Source of the DNA: Falsirhodobacter xinxiangensis
GTDB lineage: Bacteria; Pseudomonadota; Alphaproteobacteria; Rhodobacterales; Rhodobacteraceae
DNA: 64,000 nt
Direction: 5' to 3'
Assembly: GCF_004959935.1 (NCBI RefSeq)
Contig: NZ_SMYN01000003.1
Location: forward strand, 124,001-188,000
In this document: piece after piece, positions 53,658 to 64,000 of the stretch
Layout of the letters: every line of letters begins with the position of its first letter
Position numbering within the stretch: the stretch's first letter is position 1
Made by a program: the position numbers and the translations under genes
The notes under the pieces: generated by a model
What the model was told of the DNA's origin: nothing
The model's database searches: none
What the model saw: the letters and a program-made list of their open reading frames with translations, nothing else

Positions 53658-54491
53658 ATGACGATCGCAAAACTCTGGTCCTGGCTGAAACGGATGCAGG
53701 CAAGGACCGAAGCCGCCGATCTGTTCATGATCGCGGCGGGGATGGCCTTCTATGGCTTCCTTGCGATCTTTCCCGCCGTGGCCGCCGTCATCGCGATCTG
53801 GGGTTTCGGGGCCGATCCGGGCGTGATCCGGGGGCAGCTTGCGCTGGCGCAGGATTTCCTGCCGGGCGATGCGTTCAAGCTTGTCTCGGATCAGGTGGAG
53901 GCGCTTCTGGCCGCCAACTCACGCGATCTGGGATGGGCGACCGCAATTTCGACCGCGCTGGCGCTGTGGTCGGCGCGGGCGGGGGTGTCGGCAATGATCT
54001 CTGGCATCAATGCGATCTATCACCTGCCCAGCCGCAGCGGACTTTTGCACATGATCCGGTCGCTGGTGTTGACGATGACGCTGGTGGGGGTGGTGTTGTC
54101 GGCGATGGTGCTGGCGGTCGTGGTCCCTGTCATCATCCGATACGTCACGGAAGGCACCGGGCAGGGCCGCGCGCTGGAGCTGATGAATTTCGGCCTTGGG
54201 CTTTTGCTCGTCGTGTTCGGGATCGCGCTGGTCTATCGCCTCGGACCGAACCGCCCACCCAAGGCCAAGCGGTTCATCTTTACGCGCGGGCTGTTCGTGG
54301 CGGTGCTGCTTTGGGCGCTGATCTCGCGCGGGTTCGTGTGGTATCTGTCGAACTTCCACAGCTATAACGAGGTCTATGGCTCGATCGGTGCGGTGGTCGC
54401 GTTGCTGATGTGGATGTATCTGTCCAGCTTCGTGATCCTGCTGGGGGCGGCGGTCGATGCCGAACGCGCCGCCCACCATCATCATCAGTAA
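53658..54491 (+). CDS. YihY/BrkB family inner-membrane protein
   Basis: A 277-aa protein with about six membrane helices and the family start AADLFMIAAGMAFYGFLAIF, then TALALWSARAGVSAMISGIN and VYGSIGAVVALLMWMYLSSF. Its function is uncertain; an envelope role has been proposed for the family. A His-rich tail (AAHHHHQ) ends it. The ATG at 53658 follows GAAAGGG. The stop overlaps the convergent tamB by 7 nt. Confidence 0.92.
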   Translation: MTIAKLWSWLKRMQARTEAADLFMIAAGMAFYGFLAIFPAVAAVIAIWGFGADPGVIRGQLALAQDFLPGDAFKLVSDQVEALLAANSRDLGWATAISTALALWSARAGVSAMISGINAIYHLPSRSGLLHMIRSLVLTMTLVGVVLSAMVLAVVVPVIIRYVTEGTGQGRALELMNFGLGLLLVVFGIALVYRLGPNRPPKAKRFIFTRGLFVAVLLWALISRGFVWYLSNFHSYNEVYGSIGAVVALLMWMYLSSFVILLGAAVDAERAAHHHHQ

Positions 54492-57400
54492 TCGCGTTCC
54501 CAGAAGATGCCGATGCCGGTGTTGCCCTCGTTCCCGGCGCTGCCGCGCACGGTCAGGCTGTCGCTGACGTCAAGGTTTAGGCTGATCTCCGACTCGCCCT
54601 GCGAATCCACCTCCACCTCGGTATAGACGTTCTGCGAGATGTATTTGCCCGCGCGAACCGCAGCGGCACCGGAATCGCCCGTGGTCACGTCCAGATCGTC
54701 CAGCCCGAACCCTTGGCGCAGGTTGCCCACGATGCCTTCGCCACCCCGGCCCGCCAGCGTCGCCACCGCGTTGGCCAACTGCGCCGCCTGAAGCGGCGAG
54801 ATGGTGGACAGATCGCGCCCGAACAGAAGCTGGGCCAGCACCTCCTCTTGCGGCAGGTCGGGGTTGGAGCTGAACGTCACCTCCGGCTCGTCCGCGCGCC
54901 CGGTGATGTTGACATAGCTGGTCACGCCATTGTTGGACGACGAAGCGACGACGCGCAGCTGCGGCACGAAATTGCCCTCCAGTTGCAGGCTTGCCTCGGA
55001 CAGATCCAGACGACGGCCAAGGATGTCGAGCCGCCCGCGGATCAGGTTGAACGCACCGATGGGGACGATGTTGTTCGTATCGCCGGTCAGGCGCAGCTCG
55101 CCGCCAAGTTCGGCATCCAGCCCGCGCCCGCGGATGAAGATCTGGTTCGGGGCCGAGATCAGCAGGTTCAGCCCGAACGGCGTGCCGCCCTCGCCGCCGG
55201 CACTGCCCGGTTCCTCGATCAACCCGGCGCGCTGGCGGGTCTGGCGGACGACGGCGGGCTCGTTCACATGAATCAACCCGTCGATGCGCCCGGACGCGCC
55301 GAACCCGCCCGAGGGGATCTGCACCTCCGTCTCCTCCAGCGCGACGGTCCCGGCGATCAGCGCCCCGCCGGTCAGCGGGCCGGTGATGCGGATCTGCCCG
55401 CCCGCGATGGTGCGGAACAGTTGCGGATCGCTGTATTGCACGCGCGACAGGTCCACCGTCAGATCGGCGGTGTTGGGCGCGTCCAGACCCACTGTGCCGT
55501 TCACGCCGATGCGCCCGCCTTCTTCGGGGTTGCCCTGCACGGCGATGCGCGCGCGCGATCCCGACAGGTCCACCTGTGCGCCGATGTCGTTCAGGGCAAA
55601 GCCCAGTTCAGGATCGGCCAGCCGCCCGCCCGTCATCCGCGCCTGTCCCGAAACCGAGGACAGCGCCAGCGGCCCGTTCAGCCGCAGATCGAAGGCAAGC
55701 GGCCCCGAGACCGAACGCGGCGAAAGGAACACGTTCGCCAAGGCCGCCTGTGCCGAACCCGAAAGGCCAAGGTTGGCGCTGCCGAAATCGGCCGCGACGG
55801 TGCCATTGCTGCGCAGATTGATCCCCCCCGGCCCGTTCGCGGTCAGGTTCAGATCATAGCCGCTGGCCCGTTGCGCAACGGTGCCCGCCAGCGTGACCGC
55901 GCCGGGAAAGTCCGGCAGCACCAGCCCCAGATTGGCCAGCCGCGCATTCAGATCGAGGCTCTGCCCCCCGTCTATGGCTGTGCCGGTCGCCTGAAGCGAC
56001 ATTTGCGGGTTGGTGATGTTCGCGCGTTCCACGATCGGCTGCCCGCCGGTCAGGCGCGCGGCCACGTCGATGGTGCTGTCGCCGCGCAGCAGCCGGTCGG
56101 CCTCGGCCTGTCCGATGGCAAGGTTGGTGCCGCGTCCGGTCAGGGTCACGCGCCCATCCTCCGGCGTGCCGCTGAACCCGGCCTGTGCCACCAGCGTCCC
56201 GCGATAGCTGCCCAGAACCGACAGGTCGGTGAAGTTCAGATCGGCGGTCACGTCGCTGCCCGCCTCGGCCAAGGTGCCGTTTGCGGTCAGGGTCAGCGTG
56301 GTCGCATTCACCCGCGCTTCGGTCAGCGTGACGGTTCCGGCATTCAGCCCGGCATCGACACGGATCACCGATGGGCCGCGCAGAAGCCCGTCCACCTCGG
56401 CAATGCCGGTGCGGATCGTGTCGCCCGCCGCATCGAAGGTGACGCGGCCCTGATCGACGGTGCCGGTGAAGGCCAGATCGCCGCGCAGCGCGCCGCCATA
56501 GCCCGCGCCCAAGGGCGACAGGTCCGAAAAATTTACATTGGCCGTGATGTCGCTGCCATTGCTGGCGATCAACCCTTGGGCCGTCGCGGTCAGGGTCTGT
56601 GCGTTCACGTTCAGGCTGCGGATGCGGGTTCCCGCCTCGTCGCGCTGGGCCGACAGACGGATGACGGAGTCCCCCGCCAAAAGCCCGTCCACCTGCGGCT
56701 GGCCGATGGCAAGGTCGGTGCCGTCCATATCCACCTGCACATCGAAGCCGCCTTCCAGCGCGGCATAGCGCCCACCGATCCGCGCCTCGGTGGTGCCGGA
56801 CAGCGGCATCCCGGCAAGCGTGGCGGCGCGCGACAGATCCTCGATCCGCGCGACACCGTCGCCGCTTATCGTCAGGCCGGTGGACAGCCCTTCGACGATG
56901 GCATGGGCGCGAAGCGAATAGCCCTCGCCGTTCAGCCGCAGCCGTTCGATGTTCAGCCCCGCGCCGACATCGGCGCTTTGCAGCCGCGCGCTGCCGGTCA
57001 CCTCTGGCCCAAGCGCCTGTGCCAGCCCCGGATCGGCGGGGGCGAGGCCTGCGGCGGTGAAGGTCAGATCGCCCGTCACATTGCCCGGCGCGATGGTTCC
57101 GGTGCCGTCCAGCACCAGCGATTCCGCGTCGAAATCATCCCGGTCCAGCCCGTCGATGCGGATCTGCCCGCGCCAGTCGTCCGACTGGCTGGCGTCGAAG
57201 GCGATATCCAGATCGGCCGAAGTCAGCAGCGTTCGATCGGTGGACAGCGGCAACAGCACCGGCTGGCCATCCGGCGCGGCGATCCGCCCGGTCAGCGCCA
57301 CGCGGTCCGGCAGCCCGTCCGCGCCGATGGTCACCCCGCCGTTCAGGTTCAGCGCCTGCGAGGTCAGCGACAGCACCGGCAGGTCCAGCACCCCCTCGAC

Positions 57401-58279
57401 ATTGCGCGAGCCTTCGACGTTCAGCGCGATGTTCGGGCCGAAGAATTCGGCATAGTCCGGCAGGAACAGCGGCGCGATATCGCCCGAGATGTCGGCGGTG
57501 AAGGCATCGCCGTTCAGCGTGACGGCCCCGGTCAGGCGCGGCTGGTCGTCGGTCGCAAGCGCGATGTCGGCACGGTAATCGTCGATGGGTCCGGTGCCCT
57601 GCACGGTCAGGTCGATCGCAGGTGCGCCCGGAAGGCCGATCGTGCGGGTGATGAGGCCATCCGCGCCTTCGGCAAGGTTCAGGTCCAGCGCAAGCTGGCG
57701 CGATTCGTTACCATAGCTGGCATCCAGCGCGATCTGCAATTCCTGCCCGTCGGTGCGGTTCGCGGTCAGGCTGACCTCGCCCTCGCCGCCCGACAGGCGG
57801 GCGGAGGCGTCGAGGCTGGCCACAACCGCCTCGCCCAGCAGCGGCGCGCCCAGTTCGACCCGCGCGGCCAGAAGCCGCCCGACATTCACCGAGACGGGCA
57901 GTTCGGGAAGCGAAAAGGGCGTCGCCTCGGGGGAGGGCGCAGCCTCCAACCCCTCGGGCGGGACGGGGGCGCGGGCGACGATGATCTCCTCGGCCGACAG
58001 TTCCGACACCTCGACCCGGCCCGCAAGAAGGGCGGAACGGCTCCAGTCCAGAACCAGCCCGCGCATGGTCAGCCAGACACCGTCATCATCGGCGATGGTC
58101 AACTCCGTCATCGTCGCGCGCGAGGACAGCGCGCCCTGAAACCCGGTGATGTTCACCTGACGGCCCGCCGAGGACAGGTTGTCCTCGATGATGCCTTCCA
58201 GCCAGCCGCGCTCCGCCTCGCCCTGCGCCTGCGCGGCGAAGGGCATCAGGATCAGCAGGAATGCGAAGATATGTCTCAT
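54485..58279 (-). CDS. tamB: Translocation and assembly module inner-membrane subunit TamB
   Basis: A 1264-aa protein: N-terminal signal/anchor (MRHIFAFLLILMPFAAQAQG), long beta-repeat region that forms a periplasm-spanning lipid-carrying bridge, and a conserved C-terminal DUF490/TamB domain (GGVFGASGR-type region, ending EISLNLDVSDSLTVRG and GIGIFWERDY). It works with TamA in outer-membrane protein insertion and phospholipid transport. The ATG at 58279 overlaps the tamA stop as TGATG. Confidence 0.94.
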   Translation of the reverse strand: MRHIFAFLLILMPFAAQAQGEAERGWLEGIIEDNLSSAGRQVNITGFQGALSSRATMTELTIADDDGVWLTMRGLVLDWSRSALLAGRVEVSELSAEEIIVARAPVPPEGLEAAPSPEATPFSLPELPVSVNVGRLLAARVELGAPLLGEAVVASLDASARLSGGEGEVSLTANRTDGQELQIALDASYGNESRQLALDLNLAEGADGLITRTIGLPGAPAIDLTVQGTGPIDDYRADIALATDDQPRLTGAVTLNGDAFTADISGDIAPLFLPDYAEFFGPNIALNVEGSRNVEGVLDLPVLSLTSQALNLNGGVTIGADGLPDRVALTGRIAAPDGQPVLLPLSTDRTLLTSADLDIAFDASQSDDWRGQIRIDGLDRDDFDAESLVLDGTGTIAPGNVTGDLTFTAAGLAPADPGLAQALGPEVTGSARLQSADVGAGLNIERLRLNGEGYSLRAHAIVEGLSTGLTISGDGVARIEDLSRAATLAGMPLSGTTEARIGGRYAALEGGFDVQVDMDGTDLAIGQPQVDGLLAGDSVIRLSAQRDEAGTRIRSLNVNAQTLTATAQGLIASNGSDITANVNFSDLSPLGAGYGGALRGDLAFTGTVDQGRVTFDAAGDTIRTGIAEVDGLLRGPSVIRVDAGLNAGTVTLTEARVNATTLTLTANGTLAEAGSDVTADLNFTDLSVLGSYRGTLVAQAGFSGTPEDGRVTLTGRGTNLAIGQAEADRLLRGDSTIDVAARLTGGQPIVERANITNPQMSLQATGTAIDGGQSLDLNARLANLGLVLPDFPGAVTLAGTVAQRASGYDLNLTANGPGGINLRSNGTVAADFGSANLGLSGSAQAALANVFLSPRSVSGPLAFDLRLNGPLALSSVSGQARMTGGRLADPELGFALNDIGAQVDLSGSRARIAVQGNPEEGGRIGVNGTVGLDAPNTADLTVDLSRVQYSDPQLFRTIAGGQIRITGPLTGGALIAGTVALEETEVQIPSGGFGASGRIDGLIHVNEPAVVRQTRQRAGLIEEPGSAGGEGGTPFGLNLLISAPNQIFIRGRGLDAELGGELRLTGDTNNIVPIGAFNLIRGRLDILGRRLDLSEASLQLEGNFVPQLRVVASSSNNGVTSYVNITGRADEPEVTFSSNPDLPQEEVLAQLLFGRDLSTISPLQAAQLANAVATLAGRGGEGIVGNLRQGFGLDDLDVTTGDSGAAAVRAGKYISQNVYTEVEVDSQGESEISLNLDVSDSLTVRGSAGNEGNTGIGIFWERDY

Positions 58280-60075
58280 CAGAAGGCCTGCCCTATGCCG
58301 ACATAGATCTGGACGCCCTCGCCCGTGCCGCCCGAAACCGGGGCGGCCACGTCGAAGCGGATCGGGCCGACGCCCGTGTCGTAACGGATGCCGATGCCCG
58401 CGCCGGAATGGTAATCCTCGCCCGTGTCGGTGAAATCGTCGACGCCGACGCTGCCCGCATCGAAGAAGCCGACGACGCCGATGTTTTCCGTGACCATCAC
58501 CCGCGCCTCGACCGAGGCGGCGAGGAAGGCGGTGCCGCCGATCTTGAAATCGGGGTCGGACGGGTCGGGATAGATGCCGAGCGATTGATAGGGCTGCCCG
58601 CGCACGGTCCCACCACCGCCGGAATAGAACAGGTAGTTGCGGGGCGTATCCAGCGGGTCCGGCCCGAAGACCTGCCCGCCCTGAACACGGCCCGCCAGCG
58701 TCAACCGCCGGGGCGTGCCAAAGCTGTAATAGGTGCGCGCGTCGAAAGTCAGTTGTCCACCGGATTCCGTGCCGCCAAGCCCCGCCCAAGGCGTTGCCAG
58801 CGCGTTGACATACCATCCGTCGGTCGCGTCCAGATCGTCGTCGCGCGTGTCCCAGATCGCGCCGAAGGGCAGGGCGACCGTTTCGAAGACATAGTCGCCG
58901 GAATCGTCGCTGACGTCCGAATATGTATACTGAAGCCCGACGCTGCCGGTCAGTTCTTCCGAGAAGATGTGCGAAAACCCGATGCCGAAGGTCAGGCTGT
59001 CGGAGACGTAATCCTCCTCGTCCAGCTTGGCGACGGCGGCGTTGACGCTGGCGGTGGTGTCGGCGGTGATGGTCGCGGGCCGTTCCAGCGTGACGCCAAG
59101 GTTGTAGTCGCGGCCCGAATTCTGCGCGCCGATGTTTTCGACGCCCGCATCCACGCGCAGCCGCTCGCCCCCGCCCAGCAGGTTGCGGTGCAGCCAGTAT
59201 CCGGTCAGCGATGCGCCCTCGGAGGACGAAATCTCGGCCCCGATGGAGTAGCGGCGGGTCAGTTGTTCCACCACCGTCATCTCGATCGGCAGAAGGTCAG
59301 GCGCGACGGGCGTGCCTTCGGTCAGCGTGACCGAGGAGAAGATGCCGGTGCGGCGCAGGCGGTTGGCCGAGGCCTCCAGTTCTTCGGGCGAGAAACGCTC
59401 GCCTTCCGGCAAGCCGGCGATCTTTTCGACGCGGCGCGCGCTCATGCGTTCGTTGCCCGCGACGGTCACGGGGCCGAAGCGCAGGCGCGGGCCGGGGCTG
59501 AGCGCGACATCGGCGGACAGGGTCTGCGCGCGGTGGTCGGCAGCGATGCGTTGTCCGCGCGTTTCGGCCTTGGCAAAGCCCAGATCGCGCCAGCGGTCGA
59601 TCCCGGCCTTCACCGCGTCCTGGATCAGCCCGGATTCAGCAGGCTCGCCCGCGCGGAAGCCATCGGGCAGTTCGGTGCCCGTCAGGATCGGGGCCACCTG
59701 TGCGTGGGAAAAGCGGAATTGCGGGCCGGGATCGACGCGCACGACGATGCGGCGGATGTCCTGCGGTGCGTTCAGCGGGGCGATGCTTGCCGCCTCGCGC
59801 CCATCGATGGTGACGCTGACCACCGGGGAATAGCGCCCGACGGCATACATCGCGCCCACCAGCCGCCCGTATTCCGCCTGCGCCGCGCCGAACAGATCGC
59901 CATCCTGCCGATCCTCGCCCCGGACGGTTTCGGCCAGAAGCGAGCTGTTCCGGATCGTCTCGGTCAGTTCGGCATCGTTGCCGACCACCTGAAACACCAG
60001 CGCATCCAGCGCCTTCGCCCCCGTCGCGCCAAGCGCCATGACCGCGGCCAGAGTGAGCGTTCGTGTTCCTGCCAA
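58279..60075 (-). CDS. tamA: Translocation and assembly module outer-membrane subunit TamA (Omp85)
   Basis: A 598-aa outer-membrane protein. A signal peptide (LTLAAVMALGATGAKALD) precedes POTRA domains (about 30-270) and a 16-strand Omp85 barrel containing GGGGTVRGQPYQSLG, the conserved lid-loop VRGY-type motif, and ending in GIGQAF with a terminal Phe. I chose the TTG at 60075 because GAGGGACAGG precedes it; an ATG at 60036 would lose the signal peptide start. It is coupled to tamB. Confidence 0.92.
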   Translation of the reverse strand: MAGTRTLTLAAVMALGATGAKALDALVFQVVGNDAELTETIRNSSLLAETVRGEDRQDGDLFGAAQAEYGRLVGAMYAVGRYSPVVSVTIDGREAASIAPLNAPQDIRRIVVRVDPGPQFRFSHAQVAPILTGTELPDGFRAGEPAESGLIQDAVKAGIDRWRDLGFAKAETRGQRIAADHRAQTLSADVALSPGPRLRFGPVTVAGNERMSARRVEKIAGLPEGERFSPEELEASANRLRRTGIFSSVTLTEGTPVAPDLLPIEMTVVEQLTRRYSIGAEISSSEGASLTGYWLHRNLLGGGERLRVDAGVENIGAQNSGRDYNLGVTLERPATITADTTASVNAAVAKLDEEDYVSDSLTFGIGFSHIFSEELTGSVGLQYTYSDVSDDSGDYVFETVALPFGAIWDTRDDDLDATDGWYVNALATPWAGLGGTESGGQLTFDARTYYSFGTPRRLTLAGRVQGGQVFGPDPLDTPRNYLFYSGGGGTVRGQPYQSLGIYPDPSDPDFKIGGTAFLAASVEARVMVTENIGVVGFFDAGSVGVDDFTDTGEDYHSGAGIGIRYDTGVGPIRFDVAAPVSGGTGEGVQIYVGIGQAF

Positions 60076-60233
60076 GACCTGTCCCTCTCTTTTTCAAGGA
60101 CTATTGCAGGTTGGGCCGGGTGGGGCAACGCAACTCCGCCCGGTTTGATCTGTGGCGCGGCGGCGTGCCGCCAAGGGGGTTCACAGCGATGCAGGGCGTG
60201 CTAGTCATGTCGCAGGCAGCAAAGGGTGGGCGC

Positions 60234-61670
60234 ATGTATATCGGCTTGGATCTGGGCACGTCGGGGTTGAAGGGTGTGCTGATCGACGACCGCCAGCGCG
60301 TGCTGGCCGAGGCAACCGCCCCCTTGACGGTGCAGCGCCCGCGCGAGGGATGGTCCGAACAGGCCCCCGCCGACTGGATCGCGGCGGCCGAGGCGGTGAT
60401 GACGGAACTGGCGGTTCAGGATCTGTCGGCGGTGCGCGGAATCGGCCTGTCGGGCCAGATGCACGGTGCGGTGGCGCTGGACGCGGCGGACAAGGTGCTG
60501 CGCCCGGCGATCCTGTGGAACGACACCCGCAGCCATGCCGAGGCGGCCGCGCTGGACGCCGATCCGAAGTTCCGCGCGATCACCGGGAACATCGTCTTTC
60601 CCGGCTTCACCGCGCCGAAGCTGGTCTGGATGGAAAAACACGAGCCGGAATTGAGGGCCAAGGTCGCCAAGGTGTTGCTGCCCAAGGATTACCTGCGCCT
60701 GTGGCTGACCGGCGATCACGTGGCCGAGATGTCGGACGCCGCCGGAACCTCGTGGCTGGACACCGGCGCGCGGGACTGGTCGGACGATCTGCTGGCCGCG
60801 ACGGGGCTGACGCGGGAAAACATGCCGCGTCTGGTCGAGGGGTCCGAAGTCTCGGGCACGCTGCGCGGCGAATTGGCGGCGAAATGGGGTCTGCCGCAGG
60901 GTGTGGTGATCGCGGGCGGCGGCGGAGACAATGCCGCATCCGCCGTGGGCGTCGGCGTCGTGCGCGCGGGCGAAGCGTTCGTGTCGCTGGGAACCTCGGG
61001 CGTGTTGTTCGCGGCCAACGATGGCTATCAGCCTGATGCCGCGACGGCGGTGCACACCTTCTGCCATTCGCTTCCCGGCGCGTGGCACCAGATGGGCGTG
61101 ATCCTTGCCGCGACCGATGCGCTGAACTGGTATGCGCGGCTGGTAGGCGAGGGGGCGTCGGGCCTGACATCCGGCCTTGGCGATCTGCGCGCACCGGGCA
61201 AGGGGCTGTTCCTGCCGTATCTGGGCGGAGAGCGGACGCCGCTGAACGACGCCGCCATCCGCGGCGCGCTTCTGGGGCTAGAGCATGCGACCGACCGCGA
61301 GGCCGGAACCCGCGCCGTGCTGGAGGGCGTGACCTTCGCCATCCGTGACTGCCGCGACGCGCTGGCCGCCACGGGAACGCGGCTGGACAAGCTGATCGCC
61401 GTGGGCGGCGGGTCGCGTTCGGATTACTGGTTGCGGATGATCGCGACGGCGCTGGACGTGCCGGTGCTGCTGCCCGCCGCCGGGGATTTCGGCGGCGCGT
61501 TCGGCGCGGCGCGACTGGCGCTGATGGCCGCGACGGGGGCGGGGACGGACGTGCTAACCCTGCCGCCCATCGCGCGGGAATTTGCGCCGGATGCGTCACT
61601 TACCGCCGCTTTCGACGCGGGGCATGAGCGGTATCGTGCCGCACGCGACGCCCTTCGCGCGATGGGGTGA
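60234..61670 (+). CDS. xylB: Xylulokinase
   Basis: A 478-aa FGGY carbohydrate kinase that phosphorylates D-xylulose. Seen are YIGLDLGTSGLKGVLIDD, GLSGQMHGAVALD (xylulokinase-typical), ILWNDTRS, the catalytic Asp region GGGGDNAASAVGVGVV, SLGTSGVLFA and IAVGGGSRSDYWLRM. The ATG at 60234 matches family length; frames to 60063 are open but unlikely. No other xylose genes are nearby. Confidence 0.92.
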   Translation: MYIGLDLGTSGLKGVLIDDRQRVLAEATAPLTVQRPREGWSEQAPADWIAAAEAVMTELAVQDLSAVRGIGLSGQMHGAVALDAADKVLRPAILWNDTRSHAEAAALDADPKFRAITGNIVFPGFTAPKLVWMEKHEPELRAKVAKVLLPKDYLRLWLTGDHVAEMSDAAGTSWLDTGARDWSDDLLAATGLTRENMPRLVEGSEVSGTLRGELAAKWGLPQGVVIAGGGGDNAASAVGVGVVRAGEAFVSLGTSGVLFAANDGYQPDAATAVHTFCHSLPGAWHQMGVILAATDALNWYARLVGEGASGLTSGLGDLRAPGKGLFLPYLGGERTPLNDAAIRGALLGLEHATDREAGTRAVLEGVTFAIRDCRDALAATGTRLDKLIAVGGGSRSDYWLRMIATALDVPVLLPAAGDFGGAFGAARLALMAATGAGTDVLTLPPIAREFAPDASLTAAFDAGHERYRAARDALRAMG

Positions 61671-61715
61671 TCGGGGCTTCAACCCCAGATAAGCAAGAGG
61701 TGACAGGAAGGGTCA

Positions 61716-61735
61716 CACCCGCAAATTCGCGGGTG
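61716..61735. terminator. 7-bp hairpin downstream of xylB
   Basis: CACCCGC (61716-61722) and GCGGGTG (61729-61735) are perfect arms with a 6-nt AAATTC loop. A smaller GTGAC/GTCAC pair lies just before. No T-run follows, so it is a terminator candidate or an operator of the next gene. Confidence 0.4.
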
Positions 61736-61798
61736 GATTCGATGTTTGGAATGTGGAAGGACGGTGGGGTTCCGTAACCAGTCCCGCGAGTGCCTCCC

Positions 61799-62715
61799 AT
61801 GACATACCGCCTTTTGGGCGTCCCCTCCGCGCCGACGGTGCAGGAAGGATACAACCCCACCATCGACTATCTTCGCCTCGCGGCCGCGTTGGTCATCGTG
61901 CAGTTCCACAGCAAGTCCACGCTGGCGCCTCTGGGCGAAAGCGCGGTCGCATTCTTTACCATCTGCATGGTCTGGTTCACGCTGCGCGGGCTGACATCGG
62001 GGCGCCCTGCCGCGCTGGGCCAGCGGACATGGCGGCTGATGCAGCCCTTCTTCGTCTGGTGCGCGATCATGCTGGCCTGCAAGCTGGGTCAGGCCTTTGC
62101 CACCGGGGGCGATCCGATGGTGGAAATCTGGCGCTTCCTGCCACCGCGTGGAAGCTTCGCGCAGCTTTGGTTCCTGCCCTGGGCGGTAGGAGTGACCTTC
62201 ATGCTGGCTTGGGCGGCGCGCCGGACGGTGATGCAGATCTCTTCATGGGGACAGCTTGGTGCGGCGCTGGTGGTTCTGGGCGTCGGATCGTTGCCGCTGC
62301 TGGCGCTCTGGGCGGATGACAGTTTGCCGCTGATCCTGCGACTTGGGGCACTCTATCTGCCATCGGTCGGGATGGGTGTGGTGATCTTTGCCGCGCGGGG
62401 GAACGGGGTGCTGTTGCTGTCGGCGGCGATGGGCTGCTCGCTGCTGGGTTCTCTTTTGGACATCGTGGGGATCGAAGGAGCGCAGCAGTTCCTGTTCGCC
62501 CCGCTGGTGATGGCGGTCGCGCTGATGGTGCGGCTGCCGGAGCTTGGCTGGACAAGGCGGCTTGGGCAGGTGTCGATGGACGTCTACCTCGTGCACATGC
62601 TGGTGATCGCCGTTGCCTATTCGCTGCCCGTTCCGGCCCCGCATACTGCCGCCGGGGGCATTCTGATCGTGCTGGCAAGCCTTGCGATCGCCGCCACCAT
62701 GCAGCTTCGGTCGCG

Positions 62716-62719
<4 letters not shown>
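61799..62719 (+). CDS. Acyltransferase-3-like membrane protein
   Basis: A 306-aa polytopic protein with about nine or ten hydrophobic segments, beginning [20 protein letters not shown], the family-typical D-x-L-R and His, and containing [10 protein letters not shown] and [14 protein letters not shown]. Such proteins O-acetylate polysaccharides or lipids using acetyl-CoA; a surface-polysaccharide target is inferred. The ATG at 61799 is chosen although its ribosome site is weak; a GTG at 61790 is possible. The stop overlaps ubiG in TTAG. Confidence 0.85.

Positions 62720-64000
<1,281 letters not shown>

Noticed and set aside
50327-53728. A 1133-aa open frame on the minus strand
   Set aside because: It is antisense to the PglF-like and Wzi-like genes, which carry clear motifs.
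54713-58306. A 1197-aa open frame on the plus strand
   Set aside because: It is antisense to tamB; Arg/Gln/Gly/Pro-rich without domains.

Overview
The window looks like chromosome from a GC-rich alphaproteobacterium, most likely a Rhodobacterales (Paracoccaceae) member. The evidence is the very high third-position GC, the abundance of RTX/Hint proteins, a DUF2793 protein, the AlpA/RepA-type integrated element and the general gene content. The genus cannot be fixed from sequence alone.

Left end (1-5.9 kb): an integrated mobile element, all genes on the minus strand. In transcription order it carries a frameshifted tyrosine integrase, a 261-aa unknown protein, an AlpA-type regulator, a 140-aa unknown protein, a RepA/DnaB-like AAA ATPase, and a protein running off the left edge that joins hydrophobic segments to a PD-(D/E)xK-like nuclease core. 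The layout resembles a phage satellite or small integrative element carrying a possible defence cargo. Its intergenic and stop-codon regions hold repeated GGGACA/TGTCCC motifs and hairpins.

6.1-32.6 kb: a surface-polysaccharide (capsule) region. It opens with a secreted PA14-RTX-Hint protein. The capsule ABC exporter follows (KpsE-, KpsT- and KpsM-like), with a pyruvyltransferase-like gene inserted in reverse orientation. Then come a methyltransferase with a coiled-coil tail, very large multi-domain glycosyltransferases, a UDP-glucuronate-epimerase-like SDR, a DUF2793 protein, an RTX propeller protein, a run of overlapping glycosyltransferase genes, GalE and a phosphomannomutase. The DUF2793 protein is notable because, from memory, related proteins form capsule-binding head spikes of the Rhodobacter gene transfer agent.

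32.7-48.9 kb: signalling and housekeeping. This part has an Hpt protein divergent from a receiver-PP2C phosphatase (RbaY/RsbU-like), two Nudix hydrolases, Hsp33, CCA-adding enzyme, a heterodimeric ABC exporter, an RNA uracil methyltransferase, two L,D-transpeptidases, a CAP-domain lipoprotein, ferrochelatase, a BioC-like methyltransferase, ComF, glutaredoxin, a nitrilase-family amidase and a MarR regulator.

48.9-53.6 kb: a second polysaccharide cluster: a short SDR, a PglC-like phosphoglycosyl transferase, a PglF/CapD-like nucleotide-sugar dehydratase and a Wzi-like outer-membrane protein. 53.7-64 kb: a YihY/BrkB membrane protein, TamB and TamA (overlapping, envelope biogenesis), xylulokinase, a membrane acyltransferase, UbiG, and the start of proline iminopeptidase, cut by the right edge.

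Genes are tightly packed. Many same-strand neighbours overlap by 1-25 nt, and six convergent pairs overlap at their stop codons. Only two classical rho-independent terminators stand out. No rRNA, tRNA or CRISPR array was recognised.
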